Shown piece by piece: positions 30,919-43,222 of a stretch of 64,000 bases of DNA. A model generated the notes under the pieces. That model saw nothing but the letters and a program-made list of their open reading frames with translations, was not told the origin of the DNA and searched no databases. Source of the stretch: Rhizophlyctis rosea. Taxonomy: Eukaryota > Chytridiomycota > Chytridiomycetes > Rhizophlyctidales > Rhizophlyctidaceae. Where the stretch lies: the NCBI GenBank assembly GCA_027596075.1, contig JADGJC010000100.1:1-64000 (forward strand), given 5' to 3'. The stretch's first letter is position 1. Each line of letters opens with the position of its first letter. The position numbers were made by a program, and so were the translations under genes.

Positions 30919-33900
30919 CTAAACAGCAACACCACTCGCCATCCTATCTAACTTGACTGGCGACCATGTTGGTGCACCAACGCCCTGCCCTTCCCCACTT
31001 CCACTCCCATTTCCACTCGCACCACTGCCACCAGCCCCCTCAGCCTCCCCAGCAGTCGCTCCCTCCGCCCCTGTTCCAAACACACTCTGCAAAAACCTCT
31101 CAAAAGTCCATTTCGCAACACGATGTCTTTTTGTGATCGTCGCAATATCCTCCCTCCTCGCCGCAAAAGCATGTCGCTGCTTTGCATGAGTATGTTGTGC
31201 ATTGCTAGCACCCGCCATGCCACCTGCAGGCGCGGACGATGGTATTGCTGGTGGGTGCAGTGCAGCATGATGGGCGTTGATGGCGGTGGAGCGGACGAGC
31301 GGACCGAGAGCGGCTTTAGAAACCACCATGCGGTTTTGTAATGGCCCGAAGGTGGATACCTGGATGCGGACGGTCAACTTGACAGCCAAAGGGTATCATC
31401 ACTATTACGCAAACCGTACCTTCCCATCGCGATTGCATTCTATAGCATACAATGCATTCGGCAAAGGCGTAACAACAATCTGCGCGTTTCCGAAATCACC
31501 TCCAATCGTATTTCTCCGGTAGTCCCTGTAATGTTCATTCCAGATGATATGCACATGGTCATTCCCAATATGCCGTTTCTGCATGTAAAAGTTACTAAAT
31601 GTTCTTTGATAACTCTCGCCACCACATCGGTCCAATTACCTTCTTGACCTGTTTCTTATCATTCGGATCTGTGGGCATTTTGACAACATCATGGAAGATC
31701 ATTTCCAATGTTGAGGTGCAGTAGTACGTCGCCGAACTTCCTGTGGCGGTGTTTCTTTCAAGACCTCCCAAAAACCCTGGATGGGTTGCCAAATCCACCT
31801 AGTTAAATGGGATCAGCATGTCGGCATTCCTTACATGTTGCGGAATGAGTGCTTATCTTACCTCCCAACCCAGACTAGACACGAAATCGTTGTACTCCGC
31901 ACTAGCTCTATCATTCCTTAGCACACTCTGCTCATCTTCCTGTCCGGGAGCAACATAGAGGATGGCGACTTTGATCACTTCTCGCCTACCACAATCAATA
32001 ATGACTTTATGAGCTTTTGAACCAAACAAACGATCATCGCGACAACGTACCCATGTTTCCGATCCAAGACCTTGATATCCCTATACAAAGCCGAACTCTT
32101 CCCAAGTAAGTGGAAGCATCCATCCTTGAGCCCATCGAAATTCATATGCCCCAAATGACTCAAAAGCAACCGAGATCTTAAGAACGGAGGACCAGATCGT
32201 GGATGGGGCATCGGACGAACATGTACATAATTCTTCGTTGCTGGCATGGAGTGTGAAGCAACCGACGGTCTCCGATGATGTATGGGTCTCATTGGCATCA
32301 AATGATTGTGGTGCTCCGGAGGATGCTCCCGATGCATAGGCTCAGGCTGTAATTCTGTTGCTTCGTCATTGCTTCCTTCAGATTCTTCATTGATGATTGT
32401 GTGCTGCAGTATTTCTACCGAGTTTGTTGGATGCAGAATCTCGCCATCAGCCAACTCGTGCGCAAGACTACTGCCATCATCATGTTCATCCCACTCCGGC
32501 GTGATGGTGCCAGACTCGCCATCAAATCTCTCCAAAAGCCCGAAAACAAAATCGTCGGCTGATATCATTTCTCGGTGGATCTGTCGACGCAGTTGGGCTG
32601 CTGTACCGGCAATTACCTCTATTCTGTGCTGCGGAATTTCAGCTGGTGTGACGAGAGATTCACGATCGCGGAAAAGGCAATCGGGATGTTCCTGCCCCAT
32701 ACTGGTTGTTCGAGCAATGGTGAGTACCTTATTTTCTTACGAAATCGACTATATTGCACTCACTATTGCAGCAACTCGGAGAGCATGTCTGCTGACTCAA
32801 CACCTCTTTCCTCTTCCCAAGCAGGAAGCTCGTTTTCTTTTCGAGCGTACGTCACCGCATCCCTAGCAAAGCAGCAAAAGCCGTAAACACCTTGTGGGCC
32901 TCCACCTCGGCCTCCAGCTCAGCCTTCAATCGACGGGCAGAACTTACGGCGACAGAACCCGCGGCCGACTCTCAATTGTCACATCCTCTGATAGCTTCAT
33001 TTCCTGTGCAATTCCCAAGTACCGACATGGATCATCATCGAAATCTTGCGGATTGGGCATCATTGATGCATCTTCCACGTCGTCCTCCCCCGGCTCTTCT
33101 TTGCTATCATTGCCGGTTTTCGGTCTGTATATCAGCCGCTGCATCTTTCGCAATGACTGATAGAATGTATATGAGTCCCATGCGTAGCGACCTGTCATAT
33201 CGCGGACAATAAGGCGGGCGCGGGCCTCTGCATAAGCAAATTGAGTTAGGCGCACCATTATGCGTTCATAACCAGGTTGGATGAAGCTTACCAAGCGGGC
33301 TAGAACCGGGAATCTCCACCAATGTAATCAAAGTTGTGCCATTGAATGTGAAGTACAGATATCGATCCGGTTCAGCGGTGGGGTCTTCACTCAGTGCCGG
33401 ATCAAGAATTTGGCTGCCAACGGAAAGAACGAATCAGCTGATGACTATTGAAACTTCTGTAAGATGTTTCTTACCTCGACAACATGGATGGTCCATAGGG
33501 AGGAGCAAAATTGCCAACCTGATGCAGTATATGCATCAAAGCATTCTCCGCTGCTTCCTAACCTCAACTATGAATTTCCAGAACATTTTTCACAGCCATA
33601 GTAAGCTCACCTTGATCATCTCGACACTTTCATCCTTCTCCTCTTCTACACCTCCACTGCCACCACCCTCCTTCTCCTCTCCAGCAACCCAATCCGAACC
33701 ACCCCACTTCCCATCCAACACCATGCTCATAGGTCTATCGCTGAGCGGTCTCTCACTCCTTGTCCCGCTTCCCGGCCGTGTTGAAGCCAGTCCCTCATTC
33801 GATGGCGTCAATGCGGCAGCACTTGGGCCCGTAGCTGCCCCGCTTTGATTCGTGAGCGGGCCGGCTATGTCATAAATGCTAAGCCGAGCACGACGCCGGA

Positions 33901-36900
33901 TTGTCCCGTGATTTTGGAGGCGGGGAACATCGTCGCGGAGTGAATCTTCAGACGTTTGCTGCGCCAATTCTCAATAACTTCATTTACCGAGTTTAAGACA
34001 ATCACTCTTAGAGTACACCCACCAATCGAACATTCAACCCATTTTCGATAACTTCAAAGACTAAGGTTGACACTTTCGGATTCGACAGCAGCTCTTGAGG
34101 AAGAGCCATGACCCATTCAAGAAGGCAATGGAATAATCGTGTGACAATCTGGCCTTTGGAAGAAATTGGGTTCAGACTCAGATGCAGTAACGAAAGAACT
34201 CATCAGCCACCTAACCTTTAGCCTCTTTTGCCGTGTCCGCGTTGCTAAATATCAGCTGCTCTGTCAGCGCGCCAACCAACTTCTCCAAAACCCCTTGCAA
34301 AATGGCCTGTTGGTTGCAAGAAGGAAAGGTGGGTACACGGTGTAAAGCAGAACAAATTTGCCCATTACTCACATTATCCAGATATGGCAATTTTGCCCTA
34401 TTCCTCGCATAAACAATCAACCCATCCGTTGCCGCATTGACGATCTTCACATTCCCGACAGTCAAATGATCCATCAATGCGTTGATGCAGTCGTCCACCA
34501 CCTCCTTCATCGGTCTGATGAGAGCAATCAGAACTGGTTAGTTGCCTGATTCGAAAACTCTCCGATCAAATTCCAATGACCTACTTAGCCGACCTAACCA
34601 TCTCCTCCAACCCCATAGCAGCAAGCCCCCACAACAGCATCGCCGGCGTTTCGGGATTCTTATCCATCCTCATCGGCGTCCGCTCCTCCCAAAGCATAGC
34701 CAACAGCGCATCTTTCACCATAACCTTCAAATCCGAAAAAGGCACCATAAGTGGCTCCTCCACCTGCATATAATCAATTACAGGAACGCCCAGAATATCA
34801 GGCACACCAGTCGCATGACCACTAGCAAGCGCCGCAAGAGGACGAGTGGAAAGTGAAATGGATGGACGATGCCCAGCGAGACCACTTATGGATGCTGAAC
34901 GACGGCGGGAGTGAGTGTGCGATAAGGGTTGAGGGGTGAGGGATTCTGTTCCTATGATGGTGGGACGACGGGATGGGGTGGTGGAGTCTGTGTCGTTAGT
35001 TTCACTCGACATGTCGCTAAGTTCTAGAGCATGACCTTCCACGCCTGCGCTGCGGGAAGGAGCAAGTGCAGTTGGCTGCGAGACGCTATGTCTTCCACCT
35101 GTTAACATCGAGGATCTGTTATGTTTAGATGTGTGGTAGTGATTGCCAATGCTGATTAGGGAAAGGAGGATCGTAATGGCATTTTGGCGGACGGCTTCGG
35201 GAATTGCTTGATTTGCTTTTTGGTAGTTGTCCACAAACTGAGTGCGAAGTGATTGTCCACATTCAGTCTCAGTGCCTATAGTACATGAAGAAGAGACCCA
35301 TACCTGACGTTTGATAGCCTTGATGAACGACGGTATCAAAATGTGACTACCAGGCAAGCACAGCGTAAACAACTTTGTTGAATTGTTAAAGATTGCCGTG
35401 GTGACTTTCAAATCATCGCTCAGTAGTCCCTTAATGATAAAAAAGGAAGTTCAATGAGTTTGGAGACTTTTGCAGACCTTTGCAGCCTTCCAAACAAACC
35501 TTAATCAAAATCCGGTAAAAATGCGAATACAAATCCGGTGAGAATGATTGATCATGCCGACGACACATCATCCTGCACATGCATCCGTAGGCATGCGCAC
35601 GGCCATCCGCGTATTCACTGTCAAGTTTCCAATGTTGAGCCTCCGGTCAAGATGGTTACACGCGATTGTTCGAAACAAACAGAGAACTCACGGAGGCATG
35701 TCGGCGGCCTCAAAAATCCAAGTTGCAAAATCAAACAATGGAGGCATCTTCACTCCTTCATATGGTTGCATTGTCCGGATCTACCCATCACCATCAACCT
35801 GTACATTAGCATGTTGTATCACAGGCGGGTCAAAATTACGTCTCACCTTTTCCAATGTATCCCAAATGGACACAAGGCACGATATAGCTTCCGCATGATT
35901 TGCTGGAACCTTCCCATTATGGTTCATCAGTTTTCGGATGCATAAACCTCCGAAGGAATGCATACCTGAATATTATTGAAGTCTCCAATGACGCACAACA
36001 TGTGCTTCCACACATACAGGACAGTTTCTAGAGACCACCATGGAAGATTGGAATAGATGGGGAACTCGGCAGCACGCGGGAAGGGGATAGCGGCGAGGAG
36101 AGGAATGCGTGGTGTCCTGTAATGAAGTTATTAGTTTTGCATCAAACCACAATTTGATGACCGGACGACATTCATCCTCACGTGTCAATCGATGATGTCG
36201 AATTTTCCGACTGCAACGTAACAACCGAATGCATGGATCCCCGTATATCCCTAATCAATTGCTTCACGGTACGTCACAACTCATATCCAAATCTTCTGTA
36301 AGCGACAAAAAAGCCCTTACCGCCATCCCACTCTTCCCTCCAGCATCCACTCCACTCCCCTCCGGAACATTAAATGCAACCCTACTCTCCCCCCTTGCAA
36401 AAACCTTCGACCTCTCACTCGCATTCAACCCGCCAATCGCATCCGCCCGTTCCGCATCCTCATTGCTGAAACTATTCGACCCCACCATTCCCGGAGTGGG
36501 AGGCGTGCTTGCCGCCATCACCCCGCTCCTATCAGATGCGGATGATACCGTTATGGAAGGATTGGTACCAGCCTTTTCCAGCATCGTCGCTTTATCTAGG
36601 GAAGAGCCAGCACCCGGTGATGGGTTTAGCAGAGGCGTTTCGCTGGATGGAGATGATGAGAATGTGTTGGAGGCTATGAGTTTGCGTTTATGTGTGGAGG
36701 AGCTGATGGAGGACGCGTATGCTCCTTGGTTGCTTGCGGTACTCGTGATGGATGGACTTCCGCGTGAACGAGATTTTGAATCGGTGGGCGCAACTGGCGG
36801 GGCGTCCGGGTCCAGGGAGTAGACGTGGATAGAAAGGAGTTTTGTTAGCTTCTGTTCAGCTTTCTGAGGATGGAGCGGATGGCGAAATGGCGATGAGACA

Positions 36901-39471
36901 AGCGGCACTTTATATTTCGACATCCAATAAACCAAACCTACCGCCCACTGCCCAACACACTCCTTCCACCTTGTACACCCCTCAACACACTGCCTCAACC
37001 GACTCCACATCTCCTCATCCCTCGTCCCACTCCTAACCCAGCACCCAAATACCGTCTCCATGATCAAATCCGCCACTTCCTCTGCCCCAAACGCCGAATG
37101 CACCACCGCGCACTTATTCGGATGTCCCATCACTTTACGGCAGATCTCCAGAAGAGAACAAAGGAGTACCGTCCAACTTTGGGAATCCAGGAGAAGCCCA
37201 TTTTCGAGAGCGATGGTGCGGAAGTAGTTGATGACTTCTTTGAAGAGGAGGATCTACTGAAGTTTCAGATTTACGGGCAATAGTAAGAAAATCTCTAACT
37301 ACAAGTCCGGACTGTACCTGCTTGTCCATGAACTCAACTCCGTCCGTCCTTTCCAAGAAGTTCAACGTCATATAGCGCATATATCGCCGTAGAAACATAT
37401 TGGCATGTGGATCCAGCTGCATCTCACCATCATGTGGGTCCCATTCCATAGACGATGACGCCGATTGTGATCCCAATGGTGGTGGTGTTGTGGACCTCTG
37501 TACTAGGGAAGCGTGGGAAGATGCAAGTGCCGGCGGCGTGGGAGGAGGTCGGCGGAGGAACATTGGTCTGTCTTCATTCTAAATGATTGATTTAGTGAAG
37601 ATTTGCACATCCCTGCAATATTTGTATGTATCCTAGACTCACCGGCACACAAGTCCATCCAGCAACTATCAAGACCGCACCCCTTGCCACTTCACTCCAT
37701 TCATATGGCACCGAGAAACATTGTCTCAAAATCTCATGTACAATCTCCCTATTCTGCTCGGTCCTTAACAATACATTTTGCAAAATTGCAGAAGTGCGTA
37801 CGGAATTCTGGGCGTACGGTGAGAAGGCTAGTCCCGTTCCTTGCGAAATGAGAGGGGAAGAGTTGAAGCAGTGGCGAAGGAAAAAGGAGACGAGGGAGTG
37901 GAGGATTTGTGGTGGACATGTCGCAAAACCTGATAATGAAATGGTGTTAGCCTGCAGCCCATTATTTGATTGTGCATAATGGAGATCACACCTTCTCCAT
38001 CAGCAATCTCCATCCCAACCTTCCTCGCAATCCCCGGAAACAAAATCCTCAAATAATACTTCTTAAAAATCTCCCACATAAAAATCAACGAATTCCCCGC
38101 CGTCGTCGACAAAGCCCTATTCAGTGCCGTGCCACCACCACCTCCTCCACTTCCCAACGATGCCCCAAGTGGAGATGTCACCACAATGCCGGGTCCGGGT
38201 GAAACTGGCAAGCCCTCTGGCATTGATGACGCCCGCCGTTCTGCTATTATGCTGGCACTATTTGATGCGGCGGTGGCGAGGTATGTGAAGTTGTGGAGGA
38301 GATCTTCGAAGAGTTCTGTGCAGTCGGCTGCTGTTGGTGGATTTGGACTGGGAATAATGGGATTGCGGTCAAGTCCGAGGTCTTCTGATAATATGGGCGA
38401 TGGTACCACTGGTGGGTTGGGATTGCATCAGCAGTATAAAAGGTCCAAGAATTCCCTCCACAACCTGACTCACCACTGTCTCCCGGCCCAGCTTTCGCAT
38501 CCATGTTATGCACCCTCCTTTCCGCTTCAATACTCTGCTGCGGCAGCACGCCTTTTCCTTCCCCTTTCCACTCCACTGCATGTGCGGAATCGGCACGCTC
38601 AAACTTTCCCAAAAGCCCCGTTTCATCAGTCCCAACACATGATCTCTTCGCTTCCTGTGGCGGTCTGGGGAGGGGAAAGGATTCATAAACGCCGAGTGGG
38701 ATGGCATTTGCATACAGTGGAACGGCTTCCAGCGGTTCTGCAGTATGTACATTGAGGTAGAGGAGAAGGAGGCGCAAGCCTTCTGAGCGTAGTCGTGGAT
38801 GGTTGGATGTTGCAATGAGTGTTTGAAGCAGGCCGACTGTTTAAGGTGAAGTGTGCCACATGAGTTTCTCAACTAGCTATGAATTGCATTCATCGCGCAA
38901 TTCCCGGCTCAAGCAGTTTCTTGGTGACGGAGCGGCGCTCACCTACTGACCGCCTCTGCCAACCCGATCTCATCTTCTCCCCCATATGTCGAAAGATCTT
39001 CTGCAATATTTCAAGGATCTCGAACAAAACAGCTACTTCCTTCTGTGAGGGTTGAAATCCCTTGTCGGGTTTGTAATGTGCTATTTGAGTAACATCGAGA
39101 AATCATAGTGAATGGTTGAGGGAAAATGGGGCCGGACGGCGCTGGCAGTAGAACAAACCTCGAACCTTCTCAGTCTGGTGAATGAAGGATTCGTATACAA
39201 CCGTGTATATCTGATAGTCGTGTTCTTGAAAGAACTTGGCTTCATCTTGCTCTGTTGCACCCTCTGGCCATATGAGAATGAGAGTCGCATTAGGATGACC
39301 GAAGTGCTATGAGCTTTGGAAGGCGATAAAACGCCATGCGCCGAAAAGTGAATGGATACCCACCGATGAAATGTTGCAAAGCTGCTAGTCGTACTTTGGA
39401 CTTGTTCTTGTCATCCAGAAAGGGCCGTGCTCGTTTCAAGAGCTTCTCCATGCGCTTTTCGTCCGCCATGA
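30919..39471 (-). CDS. RalGAP alpha-subunit-like Rap/Ran-GAP protein
   Basis: A many-exon gene; inner exon limits are not all resolved. It starts at ATG 39469-39471 (MADEKRMEKLLKRARPFLDD). The N-terminus matches RalGAP-alpha in order: FFQEHDYQIYTVVYESFIH, ILEILQKIFRHMGEKMRSGW, then LRSEGLRLLLLYLN. A helical middle with Ser-rich linkers spans about 33,000-38,400. The C-terminal Rap/Ran-GAP domain lies at about 32,100-31,200: VAILYVAPGQEDEQSVL, EYNDFVSSLGWEVDLATHPG, TSTLEMIFHDVVKMP, then IGNDHVHIIWNEHYRDYRR and GDFGNAQIVVTPLPN. The Asn in IGND is the expected catalytic Asn thumb. ALGPLVRSTAINAHHAAL closes the domain. The predicted role is GTP hydrolysis on Ral/Rheb-type small GTPases, normally in complex with a beta subunit not present here. 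Tuberin is the main alternative. Confidence 0.85.
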
Positions 39472-39944
39472 TAAAATGGCGCTATCCGAAGTCGCGTGGC
39501 GCGGAAGCCGCAAATTGAAGCTTTGAATGATTACGGGAACTGGATTGTAGGATAGTGATACAATTATGAGAGAGATGTGAAAGTCTACCGGACGGTCAGA
39601 TAATCCATGTAGATATGAGTGGTGCAACGGAAAAGAAGCAAAAAGGACTCGGAAAAATTGAACAAGCTGGGAGGAAGGAAAAGTTGGGAAATTCGCTTCC
39701 CCTCGGGCTCTTCTGACTTCAGGACCCTTCCACGTGACGTGATGCTTACACCATCATTTCAGAGGGACACAAACCATTCCAAAACTACGCCCCTCCTCAC
39801 ATTACAAATAAACAACAATCCTCCCTTGCTCTTTTCCCACGCTTCCCCCGCCCCATCGTTCTCCCATCTTGAACTTACCAACCTCAGACTGGCACGTATA
39901 TACTACATCCCTCAAACAAGTCCCAACGATACCACCACACAAAG

Positions 39945-40792
39945 ATGCCAACGCTATTGAAGGGGGGTTGCCACTGTGAGCGCGTCACCTACGAGGTGCA
40001 GAGTCACACTCCCTACACTTGCTTCTACTGTTACTGGTAAAACCAGAAAACGTATCGTATCGCGCCTAGCATAACAGATTCTAACAATGCATTGCATCCG
40101 CCAACACCAGCTCCATCTGCCGCGTAACCAACGGAAGCGGCGGCTTCGGCATCAACATCATGGGGCAAACCGACACGCTCAAGATCACAGGCGAAGAGTT
40201 CATCAAGTGAGTGGTTTCCCATTGAATGCCAGCATGCGATCGGCGCCTCTAAACGTTACTCTCTGCGTATTTCAGAGTATTCCGCGCAAAGAAAGGAACG
40301 AACCCGGACGGTTCCATCGAGTACAGGTACGCCCAACTCCCGTCACACGTTGTATAAACAATTCCATGCTCACCTATTCACTGAACTACCAACAGCACTA
40401 ACGAGCGCAGATTCTGCTCCGAATGCGGCTCGTTCCTCTGGGCTTTCGACAAATCATACGCACAATGGGTACGTTCGGACTCCATTCACATTCGTCTCGC
40501 CTTCTCGCCGCCTATGCAGCACCTCGTCTCATCAACTCCCCCTCAACAGATATACCCTTTCCCCTCCTCCATCAAATCCGACCTCCCCCACAACAAACAC
40601 ATCACCCACCTCATGATCGGCTCCAAAGCCTCCTGGGTTCACCTCCCCGTCTACGGCTACAAACTCCCAACAGTCGACGACGGAGAGGAAGTCACGGATG
40701 AGGCGACGGGGATCAAGCACAAGTTCTTCAAAGAGTATCCGGATGAAGGCATCGAGCAGTGGCATAGGAGGTTGAAGCTGTATGTGGAGTAG
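39945..40792 (+). CDS. GFA/CENP-V fold zinc protein
   Basis: Exons 39945-40036, 40111-40206, 40276-40326, 40396-40468 and 40550-40792 total 555 nt (184 aa) in one frame. The fold's zinc ligands are visible: GGCHCERVTYEV, YTCFYCYCSICR and FCSECGSFLW. This is the CENP-V/GFA domain found in glutathione-dependent formaldehyde-activating enzymes and many fungal proteins of unknown substrate. Length is typical. Five exons in a small gene argue against recent bacterial transfer. Divergent from the RalGAP gene, with about 470 bp between them. Confidence 0.88.
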
Positions 40793-40977
40793 AGAGCTTC
40801 ATTGAAGGTGGAGTTCGTGTTAGGATGTACATATGTGTGGAGAGCATAAGATCATATATGTGTGTAGAGAATAATAGGTCACATCAATCAATGCAAGCAG
40901 GTTTCGTATTGGAGGGATTATGATGAAAAAATTGTATTTAGAGAACATGCCGACGCAACAACACAACATTAGATATT

Positions 40978-41072
40978 CCCACTCAGCTGGACTCGAACCA
41001 GCATCTCTGTCGCACACCCAACACGAAACGGGGTGGAACCGCGACAGCGCTCTACCATTGAGCTACGAGGAG
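40978..41072 (-). tRNA. tRNA-like sequence with expanded anticodon arm (possible pseudogene)
   Basis: The D-arm GCTCAATGGTAGAGC and T-arm GCTGG-TTCGAGT-CCAGC are canonical. The acceptor pairs CTCCTCG with TGAGTGG with one mismatch and two wobbles. Between CTGTC and GACAG lie 31 nt holding a hairpin with loop sequence GTTTCG, so the anticodon loop is not standard and U33 is not in place. It may be an intron-containing tRNA or a degenerate relative of the element at 41643. Confidence 0.4.
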
Positions 41073-41642
41073 AAGAGGCACTCGAGATACCTCAAGAGCA
41101 AGGGCACCAGCCGTCCACAAGCCAGATATCTAATCTACATACATCCTATATAAACACAATCCTTCCCTCTCACGAGGTGCTCACTATCCTACTCTTGTTG
41201 GCGGTCTTGGCCTTGTATCTGACGGCACGATGGATAGCTTTCACATCCCACCACAGGAAGGTACTCACTGCTCCCGACCGGCGGCCAAGAAGGCGCGCAC
41301 ACCATGAAGGCGAACCGACTAGTAACGAAAGTGCAGACAGAACGTGCCGTCCGCTTGTTACGCAGTGCAGGATGCAAAAAGCCATGCTGAACATTGACTG
41401 GCGGACGCGAGCTCGAGCAGCTCACGAGCGTCCTGCAAGTACGGGATTTTAATGAAACCCCGATTTCTTGAAATGGTAGATCGTTGTCGGAGGGCGAAGT
41501 TGTCCAAAGCCAGACTCGAGAGTGTGTTGGTGCTGGATTGATATGAATAGATGAGATGCGCGGATGCATGCCTGTTCCTTTCGCAATGACATATGCGCAT
41601 ACCTTTGGTTATCGACAGCGACCTTGATGTGGCGGACAGAAT

Positions 41643-41713
41643 ACCCCCGGACTGGATTTGAACCAGCGTCTACCACCCCGAAAGGTGGTCGCTCTACCTT
41701 AAGCTACGGGAGG
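41643..41713 (-). tRNA. tRNA-like sequence, anticodon TTC (Glu-type)
   Basis: A complete 71-nt cloverleaf can be drawn. The acceptor is CCTCCCG/CCGGGGG with one C-C mismatch. The D-arm is GCTT-AAGGTA-GAGC, the anticodon arm ACCAC-CTTTCGG-GTGGT with T33 and anticodon TTC, and the T-arm GCTGG-TTCAAAT-CCAGT. G18, G19, A21, T54, T55, C56, A58 and C61 are in place. It does not look like a typical nuclear fungal tRNA-Glu in the D-arm, so it may be a repeat-derived or organelle-like copy. Confidence 0.5.
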
Positions 41714-42830
41714 TTGGAGAACAGCACTTGAAACCCTCGCTGTGACAGCAACCGCTGCCACAGGTCGGAACCCTCAAACGCAACACAAGTGAGTTCTTGG
41801 GTCTTGAACTTGGGACAACATCCCCCCAAGTTGGGGCCTTGAGCGCTTTTGTGTGCGTTCCTAAATGCCTCGAAGGACTCTGTGGGGTACCTGCTGAAGG
41901 GGGAGGCAAAGGTTACACCTGCGGGGAGAAACCAGCAAGGCCTCGTTGGCGGTGTTGGCCTGAACTTGAAGTTAGCGCGAGTCGAAACTTGGTTTGAAGC
42001 GAAGTGCGCGTACCTTGCGTGGTTTCCAGGCCAGTGGGGGACTCAACCCCATGGTAGAAGCGGGCCTCGGCGTTATGAACCCTAATAGTGGAGGAAGCGG
42101 AAGGTTATTATCTTGCATGTCAAACACCTTACAACCAAAAGTGCAGACCTTGTATGGCGCGAAGTGCCGCTAGGGACTCTGCCCTATCTTGTATACGCCG
42201 ATGGTATCCGAAGACAACCCTGGATGGATGGATGGAAGGTTAGGCTTGAGCGAGGATGAAAGAGAAGGAAAGCATTGTCGGATACCAACCTCGCATGTTC
42301 GACATGCTTGTCGGGCTTCCAACCCTGGTTGTCTGCCCATTTCGGCGTCGTCATGGGACTTTGTGACTTGTAAGCGAAGTGACACTGGATGGATGGATGG
42401 AGTATGTTAGCTCGTCGGAGTCACCGTGGTCGAAAATGAGGAAAATTGCGTACCTGCGCATTCGAAGAATGCTGGTGGTGATTCAACCCATGTCACCTCG
42501 AAATGTGTGTGAGTCGGTTGTGAGTGGAGGGTATCTTGATGTGCTTGATGGATGCATGGCGTGGACGGATGGATGAAAGGTATGTCAGTAGGGCAGAATG
42601 AGGACGGCGAATGTGAACATGTGCACTCACCCAGACGTCGAAGTGAAGGGAAGTTGAAAGTTGGACGAAGAGTGAAGGGTGAGATTCTGAGCGCGTCCAC
42701 CCAGATAAAGGGAAATCGCGTGGCGGATCAACCAGGATGGCGTAGTCAAGCGACCAGCCACATAGACTGTGCCTCCACCGCGTCACGCCAGGGTCCTAGT
42801 GAAATTCATGGGTGATCAATGATGCACTAC
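41714..42830. repeat. Degenerate tRNA-like and GGAT-rich repeat region
   Basis: Minus-strand tRNA-like pieces recur: a T-arm-like TGGGG-TTGAGTC-CCCCA near 42037-42053, and near 42490-42525 a CACATTTCGAGGTG hairpin followed by GGGTTGAATC. Related gcRcaggtacgc strings follow on the minus strand near 42013 and 42452. ATGG runs occur near 42225 and 42385. Plus-strand ORFs here share WMDG-type peptides only because of those runs. Confidence 0.35.
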
Positions 42831-43222
42831 ATGTCCCTTCCCTCAATTATTGTTCAGTGTAACATTTGGTAAGAAGCAAACTACACTATCGCTGAAGCAA
42901 GGGAACCCGCTCTACGCATGTATCGCCATTCCCATTGACAACCAAGTCGAATCGGCTGTCACCTCCAGGCCAGGTTGTGGTATGGTGAACATGGGCCACA
43001 CTCAAGTACAAAATCAAATGCGAGTTAATTCCGCAAGTCAATTTATAGATACACATATTGCGACAAAACAATCTACAAGACATCACCGCAAAGAGCAAAA
43101 TGCAAAATATACAGAATATGTTGACTAGAGCCACCAAAAGGTCAATTCCACCGTCAAAAAGCTTCAGACGGAGGAATTACTTACCAGCAAATCAAGATCC
43201 AATTCAAAAACGAGACACCAAC

